From Streptomyces sp. yr375 (GTDB taxonomy: Bacteria; Actinomycetota; Actinomycetes; Streptomycetales; Streptomycetaceae), in the NCBI RefSeq assembly GCF_900110755.1, contig NZ_FOFF01000002.1:1-64000 (forward strand): DNA of 64,000 nt, written 5' to 3'. The stretch's first letter is position 1; the number at the start of each line of letters is the position of its first letter. The translations under genes were made by a program, and so were the position numbers. Below, piece after piece: positions 8,413 through 19,796 of the stretch. The notes under the pieces were generated by a model, which saw only the letters and a list, made by a program, of their open reading frames with translations, did no database searches and was not told where the DNA came from.

Positions 8413-9096
8413 GTGAGAACCAGCGGCGACGGTACGGCTGGGGGTGCCCCCGGATTCGGTGTCGGGGGGAGCGGTCCGTACCCTCCCTCAAGCTCTCAGC
8501 TCCGGTCGGGCCGGGGGTGTTCCCCGCAGGGCGGCGCGGCCGATCAGGCTCCGCATCGACCGGCGGCCGTGCCGAGCAGCGGAGGGGCGACGTCCATGGC
8601 GTCCGAGCAGATCGGCTATCGCGGCCCGACGGCCTGTGCGGCCGCGGGCATCACCTATCGGCAACTGGACTACTGGGCGCGCACCGGGCTCGTCGAGCCG
8701 AGCGTGCGGCCCGCCCACGGGTCGGGTACGCAGCGGCTGTACAGCTTCCGGGACGTCGTCGTACTGAAGATCGTCAAGCGGTTCCTCGACACTGGGGTGT
8801 CGCTGCAGAACATCCGCACCGCCGTGCAGCATCTGCGGGAGCGCGGGTTCAGCGACCTGGAGCGCATGACGCTGATGAGCGACGGCGCCACGGTCTACGA
8901 GTGCAGCTCGCCGGACGAGGTCCACGCGCTGCTCCAGGGTGGTCAGGGCATCTTCGGGATCGCCGTGGGCGTGGTGTGGCGGGACGTCGAGAGCGCGCTG
9001 TCGCAACTGCACGGGGAGCGGGTCGACACCGGGGAGACGCTCGTCGGGCACAACCCGGCGGACGAGCTGGCGCGGCGGCGCAACCGGGCGGTCTGA
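8413..9096 (+). CDS. MerR family transcriptional regulator (Rv1830-like)
   Basis: A 227-aa regulator. A ~60-residue Gly/Ser-rich leader precedes a MerR helix-turn-helix (GITYRQLDYWARTGLVEPSV, about residues 75-94; then TQRLYSFRDVVVLKIVKRF). The C-terminus carries a short dimerisation helix and an effector region. GTG 8413 has GGAGG at 8403-8407. It is the second merR gene of the conserved garA-gcvP neighbourhood. No metal-binding cysteine pattern is present, so it is not a classic metal sensor. Confidence 0.87.
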   Translation: MRTSGDGTAGGAPGFGVGGSGPYPPSSSQLRSGRGCSPQGGAADQAPHRPAAVPSSGGATSMASEQIGYRGPTACAAAGITYRQLDYWARTGLVEPSVRPAHGSGTQRLYSFRDVVVLKIVKRFLDTGVSLQNIRTAVQHLRERGFSDLERMTLMSDGATVYECSSPDEVHALLQGGQGIFGIAVGVVWRDVESALSQLHGERVDTGETLVGHNPADELARRRNRAV

Positions 9097-9133
9097 GGCT
9101 CCTCGCCGGGCGCGAGGGGTGGCGCGGGCCTCG

Positions 9134-9156
9134 TTGTCAGTGGTGTGGTGCAGCAT
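9134..9156 (+). promoter_or_regulatory. RecA-NDp/PafBC-type DNA-damage promoter of dinB
   Basis: TTGTCAGTG (9134-9142), exactly 8 nt, then CAGCAT (9151-9156). This follows the mycobacterial RecA-independent damage promoter pattern TTGTCAGTG-N8-TAnnnT with one mismatch at the first -10 base. The -10 ends 7 nt before the GTG start, so the transcript would be leaderless. ung has the same motif and spacing. Confidence 0.7.
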
Positions 9157-9163
9157 CGGACAT

Positions 9164-10579
9164 GTGAGAAACGCGCCCACGATCCTGCATCTCGACATGG
9201 ATGCCTTCTTCGCGCAGGCGGAGCAGGCGTCGAAGCCGAGTCTGCGCGGGAAGGCCGTGGTCGTGGGCGGTCTGGGGCCCCGTGGAGTGGTCGCGACCGC
9301 CTCCTACGAGGCGCGGGCCTTCGGGGTGCACTCGGCGATGCCCATGGCGCAGGCGCGCAGGCTGGCTCCGAACGCCGCCTATCTCGTCCCGCGCTTCGCG
9401 TTCTACCGGTCGATCAGCGAACAGGTCATGGGGTTGCTGGGGGCGCTGTCGCCGCTGGTGGAGCCGCTGAGTCTGGACGAGGCCTTCGTGGACCTGGAGG
9501 CCGGGGAGGCGGCGTGGGACGGCGAGTCGGCGCGGCTGGCCGGCGTCGGACTGCGCGCGGAGATACGGGCCGTCACCGGGCTCACGGGTTCGGTGGGCCT
9601 GGCCTCGTGCAAGATGCTCGCGAAGATCGCTTCGGAGCAGGCGAAGCCCGACGGTCTGGTGCTCATCGAGCCGGGGACCGAGCGGGCGCTGCTCGGCCCC
9701 ATGCCGGTGCGGACCCTGCCGGGGGTCGGCCCGGCGACCGGGGACCATCTGAGGCGGGCCGGGATCCTCACGGTCGAAGAGATCGCCGAGGCCGGTGAGG
9801 ACGAGTTGGTGCGGCTCCTGGGCAAGGCCCATGGGCACGCCCTGTACGCGATGGCGCTGGCCCGTGACGACCGGCCCGTGGTGGCTGAGAGGGAGACCAA
9901 GTCGGTGTCCGTCGAGGACACGTACGACGTGGACATCCACGACCGGGTCCGGGTCGAGCTGGAGGTGCAGCGGCTGGCGGACCGGTGTGTGCGGAGGCTG
10001 CGGGGGGCTGGTCTTTCGGGGCGGACCATCGTGCTGAAGGTGCGGCGGTACGACTTCTCCACGCTCACCCGGTCCGAGACCCTGCGCGGGCCCACGGACG
10101 ATCCGTCGGTGATCCGGGAGGCGGCGGCCCGGTTGCTGGACTCCGTGGACACGACGGGTGGGGTGCGGCTCCTGGGGGTGGGCGTCAGCGGTCTGGCGGA
10201 CTTCACGCAGGAGGACCTGTTCGCGCAGGCGGCGGAGGTGCGGGTGGCCGGGCCCGAGGAGGAGATCGCGGACGAGCCCGTCGGTGAGGAGGCGGCACCG
10301 GTGGAGCACGAGTGGCGCCCGGGACACGACGTGCGGCATGCCGTGCTCGGCCACGGGTGGGTGCAGGGCAGCGGGCTGGGCCGGGTCACGGTGCGGTTCG
10401 AGACGCCCGAGTCGGAGCCGGGCCGCGTGCGGACCTTCCGGACCGAGGACCCGGAGCTGGCGCCGGCGGATCCGCTGCCGCTGGTGCGCCGAAGGCCTGA
10501 GGAGGGCGGCGGGGCGGCGGTCGGAGCGCATGATGAGGATTCCGGGTCGCCGGTGGCGGGATCCGGGAACTCTCGGTGA
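9164..10579 (+). CDS. dinB: DNA polymerase IV (Y-family translesion polymerase)
   Basis: A 471-aa Y-family polymerase. Catalytic acidic residues are in LHLDMDAFFAQAEQ (residues ~8-21) and PLSLDEAFVDLE (~103-114). The helix-hairpin-helix/thumb (RTLPGVGPATGDHLRRAG) and little-finger domain follow, then a ~100-aa low-complexity C-terminal extension. It performs error-prone lesion bypass. The start GTG 9164 fits the leaderless promoter immediately upstream; the reading frame is open further upstream only inside the merR gene. No recognisable beta-clamp pentapeptide was confirmed at the extreme C-terminus. Confidence 0.93.
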   Translation: MRNAPTILHLDMDAFFAQAEQASKPSLRGKAVVVGGLGPRGVVATASYEARAFGVHSAMPMAQARRLAPNAAYLVPRFAFYRSISEQVMGLLGALSPLVEPLSLDEAFVDLEAGEAAWDGESARLAGVGLRAEIRAVTGLTGSVGLASCKMLAKIASEQAKPDGLVLIEPGTERALLGPMPVRTLPGVGPATGDHLRRAGILTVEEIAEAGEDELVRLLGKAHGHALYAMALARDDRPVVAERETKSVSVEDTYDVDIHDRVRVELEVQRLADRCVRRLRGAGLSGRTIVLKVRRYDFSTLTRSETLRGPTDDPSVIREAAARLLDSVDTTGGVRLLGVGVSGLADFTQEDLFAQAAEVRVAGPEEEIADEPVGEEAAPVEHEWRPGHDVRHAVLGHGWVQGSGLGRVTVRFETPESEPGRVRTFRTEDPELAPADPLPLVRRRPEEGGGAAVGAHDEDSGSPVAGSGNSR

Positions 10580-10679
10580 GGCGGATCAGTTACACAGAGT
10601 GAAGCGGCTCGAAGTGTGGGGTGAGTCGGAGTGGCGGCGGTGTCCCGCGAGGTGACGCCGGTGAGGGAAGGGGGGCCGT

Positions 10680-11141
10680 ATGAAACTGCACGGAGGCCGG
10701 TTCGCGGATCAGGCCGGGGTGTCGCCGGAGCGTGAGGCCGAGATGCTGCAGGTGGTGGACCGGGTCACTCGGTGGTCCGGGAATCGGAGCGACGTGGTCG
10801 GGCTGCTCCTGGTCGGGTCCTGGGCGCGTGGGGTCGCGCGTCCCGACTCGGACGTCGATCTCGTGCTGCTGTCGACGGCCGCTGCCCGGTACGGCGACGA
10901 CGACGCCTGGAGGCGCGAGTTGTCCCTGGGGGAGCTGGTCCGCGTCCAGGAGTGGGGGGCCGTCACCGAATGGCGGTATGTCACCGGATCCGGTCTGGAG
11001 GTCGAGGTGGGCGTCGGTTCTCCCGACTGGGCGCGGACCGATCCGCTCGACGCCGGCACACGGAAAGTCGTCACGGACGGCGCACGACCGCTCTACGACC
11101 CTGCCGGGATACTCGGGGCGCTCATACGGGCCTGCGGCTGA
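10680..11141 (+). CDS. MNT-type nucleotidyltransferase domain protein
   Basis: A 153-aa protein with the minimal nucleotidyltransferase signature GSWARGVARPDSDVDLVLL (about residues 45-63), that is GS-x(9,10)-D-x-D, with a third acidic residue expected in LEVEVGVG (~103-110). A GGGGGG run precedes the ATG at 10680. No HEPN partner is adjacent, so a MNT-HEPN toxin-antitoxin pair is not supported. Function could be AMP or other NMP transfer to protein, RNA or an antibiotic; substrate unknown. Confidence 0.82.
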   Translation: MKLHGGRFADQAGVSPEREAEMLQVVDRVTRWSGNRSDVVGLLLVGSWARGVARPDSDVDLVLLSTAAARYGDDDAWRRELSLGELVRVQEWGAVTEWRYVTGSGLEVEVGVGSPDWARTDPLDAGTRKVVTDGARPLYDPAGILGALIRACG

Positions 11142-11165
11142 GGGGAAGAGGGGATCAGGGGGCCT

Positions 11166-11537
11166 TCAGCCCTCGTCGGTGCCCGCCAGTCGGCCGAAGT
11201 CGTGGTCGGGGAGCGGGGGCGGGGCGGCCACGTCGAGGCTGTAGTGGTGGTAGAGCTGGAGTTCCTGCTCCGGCGAGAGGTGGCGGCCCACGCCGAAGTC
11301 CGGGGCGTCCTTGATCAGGGCCCGGTCGAAGGGGATGTGCAGGGTGCCCTCGACCAGCTCGCTGGGCTCCAGGGGCACGAAGGCGTCGCGGGAGAACAGG
11401 CCGGTGCGTATGGCCGCCCACTCGGGCACGCCGGTGGCGTCGTCGAGGTAGACCTCGTCGACGGTGCCGATCTTGGTGCCGTTGCGGTCGAACGCCTTGC
11501 GGCCGATCAGGTTGCGCGGATCGATGTCGGTCTGCAC
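11166..11537 (-). CDS. PRC-barrel domain protein
   Basis: A 123-aa protein with a PRC-barrel: DPRNLIGRKAFDRNGTKIG and VDEVYLDDATGVPEWAAI (N-terminal ~60 residues), then a helical tail ending in a His/Asp-rich segment. The GTG at 11537 is chosen because GGAGG lies 5 nt upstream on this strand. PRC-barrels bind RNA or partner proteins and are common in stress-response or ribosome-linked proteins; no specific role is visible. It converges with the nucleotidyltransferase gene 24 nt away. Confidence 0.85.
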   Translation of the reverse strand: MQTDIDPRNLIGRKAFDRNGTKIGTVDEVYLDDATGVPEWAAIRTGLFSRDAFVPLEPSELVEGTLHIPFDRALIKDAPDFGVGRHLSPEQELQLYHHYSLDVAAPPPLPDHDFGRLAGTDEG

Positions 11538-11660
11538 GGGCCCTCCACTTGGTCGCAAACTCATCCGTAAGCACTACAAAAGAGCACATTGGGACGGGCG
11601 GCCACTCGAGAGGGTGATGTTGACCTCGCTGGTAGTCTGACAACGGCTGCTGACCCCGTG

Positions 11661-11875
11661 CGGGAGAGTCCTCCAGACATCATCGGAGGCGCCGAAGGAG
11701 CAAATCCTCCCCGGAATCTCTCAGGCACACGTACCGCACGGACGAGGTCACTCTGGAAAGCAGGGCGGGTTGCCGACGGCGTCGACGGCTCCCGCTCTCA
11801 CCGACGGTGAAAGCCGGCTGCCCTCGGGCGGCCGGTGAAGCTCTCAGGTTGAGATGACAGAGGGGGAGGCCGTCC
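11661..11875 (+). promoter_or_regulatory. Tandem glycine riboswitch upstream of gcvP
   Basis: Two consecutive glycine aptamers. Aptamer 1 (~11661-11765) has gccgaaggagcaa and ggaatctctcaggca followed by ctctggaaagc. Aptamer 2 (~11769-11875) has caccgacggtgaaagccg and ggtgaagctctcaggt with gacagaggggg. These are the conserved core sequences of the class. A -10-like TAGTCT at 11633-11638 may start the leader. Glycine binding normally switches on the glycine cleavage system; here it controls gcvP. Confidence 0.93.
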
Positions 11876-11931
11876 GGGTACCCGCGCCGTGGTGACCCTC
11901 GAAGGTCGTGTCAGACCAGGAGGCCTCCGTA

Positions 11932-14820
<2,889 letters not shown>

Positions 14821-14828
14821 GCGAGTGC

Positions 14829-14868
14829 ATGCGGGGCCCTGCCCGGAACGGTTCCGGGCGGGGCCCCA
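14829..14868. terminator. Bidirectional hairpin terminator between gcvP and the molbindin gene
   Basis: GGGGCCC-t-GCCCGGAAC pairs with GTTCCGGGC-g-GGGCCCC around a very short loop, a ~16-bp GC-rich stem between two converging genes. There is no long T run, which is usual for Streptomyces. Confidence 0.75.
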
Positions 14869-14876
14869 CACGCGTG

Positions 14877-15296
14877 CTATGCCGTCGCCAGGGACACTTC
14901 GGTGGCCTTGATCAGTGCGATGACGTCGGAGCCGACGAAGAGGCCGAGGTCGGTGGCCGCGTCCGTGGTGATCACCGCGGTGAGTTCGCCGCCCGGCACG
15001 GAGACCTTCACGGAGGCCATGGCCGCGCCGGTGGTGAGTCCGGTGATGGTGCCGGGGAGCCGGTTGCGGATCGAGAGGCCGGCGACCTGGCCGGTGGACA
15101 GGGCGACCTCCGTCGACTTCACCAGGGCGTGGACGGCGGTGCCGGCGGTGAGGCCGAGTTGGTCCACGGCCTCCAGGGTGATGGCCGCCATGAGGTCCTG
15201 GCCGCCGTCCAGGTGGATCCTGACGGTGGCCATGACCTCGCCGGGGTGGACGGCGGTGACGGTGCCGGGGAGCTGATTGCGGATGCTCAGGGTCAT
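14877..15296 (-). CDS. Molbindin-like protein with two TOBE (Mop) domains
   Basis: A 139-aa protein made of two homologous ~68-residue TOBE/Mop domains: SIRNQLPGTVTAVHPGEVMA in the first and SIRNRLPGTITGLTTGAAMA in the second, each ending in a K(A/S)TEV(A/S)L strand. Such di-Mop proteins bind and store molybdate or tungstate oxyanions in the cytoplasm. No modABC transporter genes are adjacent. ATG 15296 is the first start matching the domain boundary. Internal duplication is clear by eye. Confidence 0.88.
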   Translation of the reverse strand: MTLSIRNQLPGTVTAVHPGEVMATVRIHLDGGQDLMAAITLEAVDQLGLTAGTAVHALVKSTEVALSTGQVAGLSIRNRLPGTITGLTTGAAMASVKVSVPGGELTAVITTDAATDLGLFVGSDVIALIKATEVSLATA

Positions 15297-15373
15297 GGGC
15301 CCCAACGGTAGGCGGCCGGGGCGTATATGCCGGGTATGTGTGGTTGTGCGTCGTCTGGGTGCGGAGGTGTCTC

Positions 15374-15934
15374 TCAGGACAGGTCCGAGGCCTCGAGGAC
15401 GGCCAGGGTGATCGTGTCGTCGATCTCGTGGCGCAGGTGTTCCAGCACGTCGGCGCCTTCGCGCAGGGTGCCCTGTGCCAGGGAGTGGCGGGCGCCCGTG
15501 TCCAGGTCGTGCCAGAGCAGCGGGTTGCCCGTGAGGACGCGGGGGTCGAGCTCGAGCCGTTGTCCGTAGGCGTCGTGCAGGACCAGGTGGGCGGAGGCGC
15601 CGGCGTACTGGCGGACGGCGACCAGCGCGTCGGTGCGCACCCGGCGCCGGTGGAACGGGCCGCTGACCGCCAGCCAGCCGGGGCCCGCGCTGACCTTCGC
15701 GGGGAGGAGCACGGCGAGGACGCCGGCGGACAGGGTCGGCCACAGCAGGGCGCGCGGGAGGGTGAGGGTCTCGGCGTCCCAGTCGACCAGGAACGTCAGC
15801 GCGCAGAAGCCCAGCGCGCAGCCCACGGCGAGCCGGACGCCGGCGCGCCGGTGGCGGTCGACCATCGGGTACGGCGGTCCGCTGCCGATGCCGCCGCCGC
15901 GGCCCTGTCCCCGTCTTCGTTCCAGCCCTTGCAT
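15374..15934 (-). CDS. Hypothetical membrane protein
   Basis: A 186-aa protein with a basic, Arg/Gly-rich N-terminus, two hydrophobic helices (LAVGCALGFCALTFLVDW and LLWPTLSAGVLAVLLPA, ~residues 34-82) and a ~100-residue soluble C-terminal region that resembles bacterial PH-like domains in layout (GPGWLAVSGPFHRRRVRTDA). No catalytic motif is recognisable. Common in Streptomyces as an unnamed membrane protein. Confidence 0.75.
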   Translation of the reverse strand: MQGLERRRGQGRGGGIGSGPPYPMVDRHRRAGVRLAVGCALGFCALTFLVDWDAETLTLPRALLWPTLSAGVLAVLLPAKVSAGPGWLAVSGPFHRRRVRTDALVAVRQYAGASAHLVLHDAYGQRLELDPRVLTGNPLLWHDLDTGARHSLAQGTLREGADVLEHLRHEIDDTITLAVLEASDLS

Positions 15935-16054
15935 GGGGCCGACGCTAGGCGGCCCGGCGGGGTGCGGGGAGGGGCGCTGACGGTCTTCTGACGTCGTGGG
16001 GGCCGATCCTTACGGGTTTCTGACGGTGCACCGGCCGGTCCGCGTCCTCACGGG

Positions 16055-18019
16055 TCAGCCGGTGTGGACGCGGGGGCGGCGGGCGCGGTCGGGTTCCGCC
16101 TCGCGCAGGACCTCTCGGGTGACCGGGGCGACCTCGCCCTGGCCGAAGAGGAAGAAGCGCAGGAAGTTGGCGAAGGGGTTGCCCTCGGTCCACTCGAAGT
16201 AGATGTGCGGGATGCGGCCGGTGGAGTCGCGGGTGTGCAGGAGCAACGCGGCCAGGGCGTTGGAGATGGAGGAGGACTCCAGGGTCAGGACGCGATAGCG
16301 GTTGTGCAGGACCTCGCCGCGTACGGTCAGGCCGGACTCGAACTCGGAGGGGTCGAGGACCGTGACCTCGACGAAGACGAAGTCCTCCTGCTCGGGCATG
16401 TCGTTGTCCTGGCGGATCTGCTCGATCTTGTCGCGGTACTCGGCCTTGTCGCGCCGGTCGGGCTCGTTGGCGATGAACCGGATCTTGCGGCTGGCCATGT
16501 CCCGGATGAAACGTTCCGCCATGTCGTCGAGCGTCACGCTCGTCACGCGGAGCTCGAAGGCGCGGGCCAGCCGGGAGAGGAGGGAGACCAGGACGATGCC
16601 GGCGATGAAGCAGGCGCCGATCTTGACGCCGTCGGGGCGTTCGAAGACGTTCGCGACGGTGACGTAGAGGAAGACCGCGGAGATGACGGCGAAGCCGATC
16701 GTCCAGCCGCGCTGGCCGGCCTTGCGGGCGGCGATGGTGACGGCGATCGCGGCGGAGCTGATGAGGACGAGGACGCCGGTGGCGTAGGCGCCGCCCTGGG
16801 CGTCGACGTCGGCGTCGAAGATCCAGGTGACCAGGAAGGCGATGAGGGTGAAGACGATGACCATGGGGCGCACGGCGCGGGCCCAGTGCGGGGCCATGCC
16901 GTAGCGGGGGAGGTAGCGGGGCATCAGGTTGAGCAGTCCGGCCATGGCGGAGGCGCCGGCGAACCAGAGGATGGCGATGGTCGAGACGTCGTAGACCGTG
17001 CCGAAGGCGTTGCCCAGGTACTCGTGGGCCAGGTAGGCGAGGGCGCGGCCGTTGGCCTTGCCGCCGTCCTCGAACTCCTTCTCCGGGATCAGCCAGGTGG
17101 TGATGAAGCTGGTGGCGATCAGGAAGACGCTCATGATCAGGGCGGCGGTCGTCAGCAGCTTCTTTGTGTCGCGGATGCGGCCCATGGGCTGCTCCTCGGT
17201 GTCCCCGTCGTCGCCCTGGACGTGGGGCATGACCGCGACGCCGGTCTCGAAGCCGGACAGGCCGAGGGCCAGTTTGGGGAAGACCAGCAGGGAGACGCCG
17301 ATCATCGCGAACACGTTGCCGTGCTCGGCGGTCAGGGCGCTGGACCAGTCGGTGACCACATGGCCCTCGGTGAACACGTGCCACAGGCCGACGATCACGA
17401 CGACGACGTTCAGCCCGAGGTAGACGATCACCAGGGCGACGGCGACGCCGATGGCCTCCAGGAAGCCCTTGAGGAACACCGCGCCGAGCAGGGCGACCAG
17501 GATGAGCGTGATGAGCATCTGCTGCCCGTGCAGGGTGCTGGTGAGGTGCGGGTTCTCGACGAGGTGGGTCGAGGCGTCCGCCGCGGACAGGGTGATGGTG
17601 ATCAGGAAGTCGGTGGCGGCGAACCCGAGCAGGGTCAGGACGAAGAGCTTGCCCTGCCAGAAGGAGAGCAGCCGTTCCAGCATCGAGATCGAGCCCTCGC
17701 CGTGCGGGCTCTCCTCGGCCACCCGCCGGTAGACCGGCAGGGCGCCGGCCAGCGTGACGATGACGAGCACGATGGTCGCGATGGGGGAGAGCAGGCCGGC
17801 CGCGAGGGCGGCGATGCCCGGCTGGTAGCCGAGGGTAGAGAAGTAGTCGACACCGGTCAGGCACATCACCCGGTACCAGCGCTGCCCCTTGTGCTCGGGC
17901 TGGGACACCGCCTTGGTGCCCGGGGCGGGCTGCGGGGCGTGGCCCTTGCCCATGTCGGACAGGCCCTCCAGCATCCAGGTGCGCAGGCGACCCGGGGGAG
18001 GGTGTTCGGTGGTGGCCAT
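16055..18019 (-). CDS. APC superfamily permease with large C-terminal cytoplasmic domain
   Basis: A 654-aa permease. Residues ~55-490 contain about 12 hydrophobic helices; helix 1 has [16 protein letters not shown], the glycine-broken substrate helix of the APC fold. Residues ~500-654 form a cytoplasmic domain ([18 protein letters not shown] onward). Overall size and the C-terminal domain recall KUP/KimA-type potassium transporters more than amino-acid permeases, but the substrate cannot be assigned. No partner genes are adjacent. It is followed downstream by the membrane protein gene on the same strand. Confidence 0.82.
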   Translation of the reverse strand: MATTEHPPPGRLRTWMLEGLSDMGKGHAPQPAPGTKAVSQPEHKGQRWYRVMCLTGVDYFSTLGYQPGIAALAAGLLSPIATIVLVIVTLAGALPVYRRVAEESPHGEGSISMLERLLSFWQGKLFVLTLLGFAATDFLITITLSAADASTHLVENPHLTSTLHGQQMLITLILVALLGAVFLKGFLEAIGVAVALVIVYLGLNVVVVIVGLWHVFTEGHVVTDWSSALTAEHGNVFAMIGVSLLVFPKLALGLSGFETGVAVMPHVQGDDGDTEEQPMGRIRDTKKLLTTAALIMSVFLIATSFITTWLIPEKEFEDGGKANGRALAYLAHEYLGNAFGTVYDVSTIAILWFAGASAMAGLLNLMPRYLPRYGMAPHWARAVRPMVIVFTLIAFLVTWIFDADVDAQGGAYATGVLVLISSAAIAVTIAARKAGQRGWTIGFAVISAVFLYVTVANVFERPDGVKIGACFIAGIVLVSLLSRLARAFELRVTSVTLDDMAERFIRDMASRKIRFIANEPDRRDKAEYRDKIEQIRQDNDMPEQEDFVFVEVTVLDPSEFESGLTVRGEVLHNRYRVLTLESSSISNALAALLLHTRDSTGRIPHIYFEWTEGNPFANFLRFFLFGQGEVAPVTREVLREAEPDRARRPRVHTG

Positions 18020-18406
18020 CGGCGTGCTCCTGATGTGCGGCTCAGAGACTCAGTGGCAGAGACACCCAGTGGCTCACTGGTTCGGAGACTCGGCGGCTCG
18101 GCGTGTGGTTTCGGCCATCACGCGGACGGCGGGATCAGCGTAAGCGGAGAGTGACGCCGGGGCCCACGGATCTTGGGCCGGATGGGCGTCAAGCTTCCGT
18201 TAAGACTGGTCGCGGGGGTGCACGGCGCCCGTGTCGTGGCCGGTGTCGCGCGCGGACGGGTCTGCTTCCGGCCGCCGGACGCGTCGGCGCGCACCCGCAC
18301 CCCGCTTCGTAATGTTCGCCGACTGATCCGAATGTTTCGGTGTTGGTCGAGGCTCCTTCGGGCGCTGTTCCGTGAACGGGCCCCCGGATTCCCTGTGTTC
18401 AAGGGG
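18020..18406. other. Intergenic region upstream of the permease and xylan operon (left part)
   Basis: Nearly 480 nt separate the permease start (18019, minus strand) from the sugar-binding protein start (18498, plus strand). The left part holds short imperfect repeats of gagactc and cagtggc at 18045-18095 and no supported gene. The right part holds the promoter, hairpin and operator listed separately. Confidence 0.6.
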
Positions 18407-18436
18407 TTGCCACCCCTTGGAGGGTGTCTCTAGGGT
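18400..18436 (+). promoter_or_regulatory. Promoter of the xylo-oligosaccharide operon, overlapped by an inverted repeat
   Basis: TTGCCA (18407-18412), 18-bp spacer, TAGGGT (18431-18436), predicting a start near 18443. The -35 box forms the loop of a perfect inverted repeat CAAGGGG-ttgcca-CCCCTTG (18400-18419), which could be an additional regulatory site. Confidence 0.65.
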
Positions 18437-18467
18437 GCGGCAGCAGCGAAGCTTTCTGGATCTGGTT

Positions 18468-18478
18468 CGAAACTTTCG
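18468..18478 (+). promoter_or_regulatory. LacI-type operator CGAAA-C-TTTCG
   Basis: A perfect palindrome around a central C (13 bp including flanking T/A), placed ~25 nt downstream of the predicted transcription start and 20 nt before the start codon, a roadblock position. The CGAAAnTTTCG pattern is known in front of Streptomyces xylanase genes and as a target of BxlR/XlnR-type LacI repressors. The likely ligand protein is encoded at 22867-23919. Confidence 0.75.
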
Positions 18479-18497
18479 ATCTACCAAGGAGCGCATG

Positions 18498-19790
18498 ATG
18501 GGCGACCCGGCATTCTCCCGCCGCGGTTTTCTGGCGGCCTCCGCCGCGGCCGGTCTGAGCATGACGGCACTGAGCGCCTGCGGCGGCGACTCGGACGGGG
18601 GGTCGTCGGGGACGACCACGATCGAGTGGTGGAACATCTCCACCACCCAGCCGGCCAAGGGTGTCTGGGCCGCTCTGGCCAAGCAGTTCGAGGCCCGGAA
18701 CCCCGATGTGAAGATCAAGATCGTGCAGTTGGAGAACGACGCCTACAAGTCGAAGATGACGGCGCAGACCGCCTCGGGCAAGCTCCCGGACATCTTCCAC
18801 ACCTGGGGCGGCGGTGTCCTGAAGCAGCAGGTGGACGCCGGGCTCGTCGAGGACCTCACGGACCGCACGAAGGGCTGGGGGGACAGCCTGCTGTCGGTCG
18901 CCCGCGAGCCGTATCTGCTGGACGACAAGGTGTACGGCGTCCCGTTCGACATCGGCATGATCGGGTTCTGGTACAACAAGGCCCTCTTCAAGCAGGCCGG
19001 TGTCAGCGCGCCGCCCACCACCTGGAGCGGCTTCCTCGACGCCGTGCGCAAGCTGAAGGCCGCCAAGATCACCCCGCTCGCCCTGGCCGGCAAGGAGAAG
19101 TGGCCCGGCATGTACTACTGGGCGTACCTCGCGATGCGCACCGCCGGCATCGACGCCCTGCGGAAGGCCGACGACGCCAAGGACTTCACCGGGGACGGGT
19201 TCGTGCAGGCCGGGCAGCACCTCCAGGACCTCGTCGACCTTCAGCCGTTCCAGAAGGGCTTCCTCGGGGCCGCCTACTCCAGCCCCACCGGCCAGGCGGC
19301 CGCCGTCGGCAACGGCAAGGCGGCGATGGAGCTCATGGGCCAGTGGGCGCCGGCGGTGGAGGCCGACGCGGGCAAGGGGATCGGCGCGGACCTCGGTTTC
19401 TTCCCCTTCCCGGCGGTCGACGGCGGCAAGGGAGTGATCACCGAGGTGTTCGGCGGCGGCGGCGGGCACGCCCTGCGCAAGGGGGCCCCGCAGGCGGCCG
19501 CCGACTTCCTGAAGTTCTTCGCCTCGGCCGCCACGGACACCGAACTGGTCAAGAAGACCGGGGTGCTGCCCGTCGTGCCGGGTGCAGAGAGCGCCATCAC
19601 CGACCCCAACATCCAGGCCGTACAAGCCCAGTTGAAGGCCGCCACCGGTTTCCAGCTCTACCTCGACCAGGCGTACGCGCCCGCCCTCGGCCAGGAGGTC
19701 AACGACAGCGTCGCCGCCCTCATCGCCGGGTCCAAGTCGGCCCAGCAGGTCACCGAGTCGATCACCAAGGTCGCCAAGGAAGAGCAGTAG
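18498..19790 (+). CDS. ABC transporter sugar-binding lipoprotein (xylo-oligosaccharide type)
   Basis: A 430-aa family 1 extracellular solute-binding protein. The N-terminus has a twin-arginine signal (SRRGFLAAS) followed by lipobox LSAC, so it is a Tat-exported lipoprotein anchored outside the membrane. The mature part has the usual TTTIEWWN start and two-lobe fold features (DIFHTWGGG, YGVPFDIGMIGFWYNKALF). ATG 18498 has AAGGAG 6 nt upstream; ATG 18495 is possible. It is the first gene of an operon with two permeases and a GH10 xylanase; substrate is inferred as xylobiose or longer xylo-oligosaccharides. No ATPase gene is present, so a shared MsiK-type ATPase is likely. Confidence 0.9.
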   Translation: MGDPAFSRRGFLAASAAAGLSMTALSACGGDSDGGSSGTTTIEWWNISTTQPAKGVWAALAKQFEARNPDVKIKIVQLENDAYKSKMTAQTASGKLPDIFHTWGGGVLKQQVDAGLVEDLTDRTKGWGDSLLSVAREPYLLDDKVYGVPFDIGMIGFWYNKALFKQAGVSAPPTTWSGFLDAVRKLKAAKITPLALAGKEKWPGMYYWAYLAMRTAGIDALRKADDAKDFTGDGFVQAGQHLQDLVDLQPFQKGFLGAAYSSPTGQAAAVGNGKAAMELMGQWAPAVEADAGKGIGADLGFFPFPAVDGGKGVITEVFGGGGGHALRKGAPQAAADFLKFFASAATDTELVKKTGVLPVVPGAESAITDPNIQAVQAQLKAATGFQLYLDQAYAPALGQEVNDSVAALIAGSKSAQQVTESITKVAKEEQ

Positions 19791-19796
19791 CAGGCG

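Noticed and set aside
10680..11141. MNT-HEPN toxin-antitoxin system
   Set aside because: The MNT-type protein stands alone with no HEPN partner in either neighbouring gap.
16064..18154. 696-aa plus-strand frame opposite the APC permease
   Set aside because: Asp/Glu/Gly-rich antisense shadow of a gene with clear transmembrane helices.
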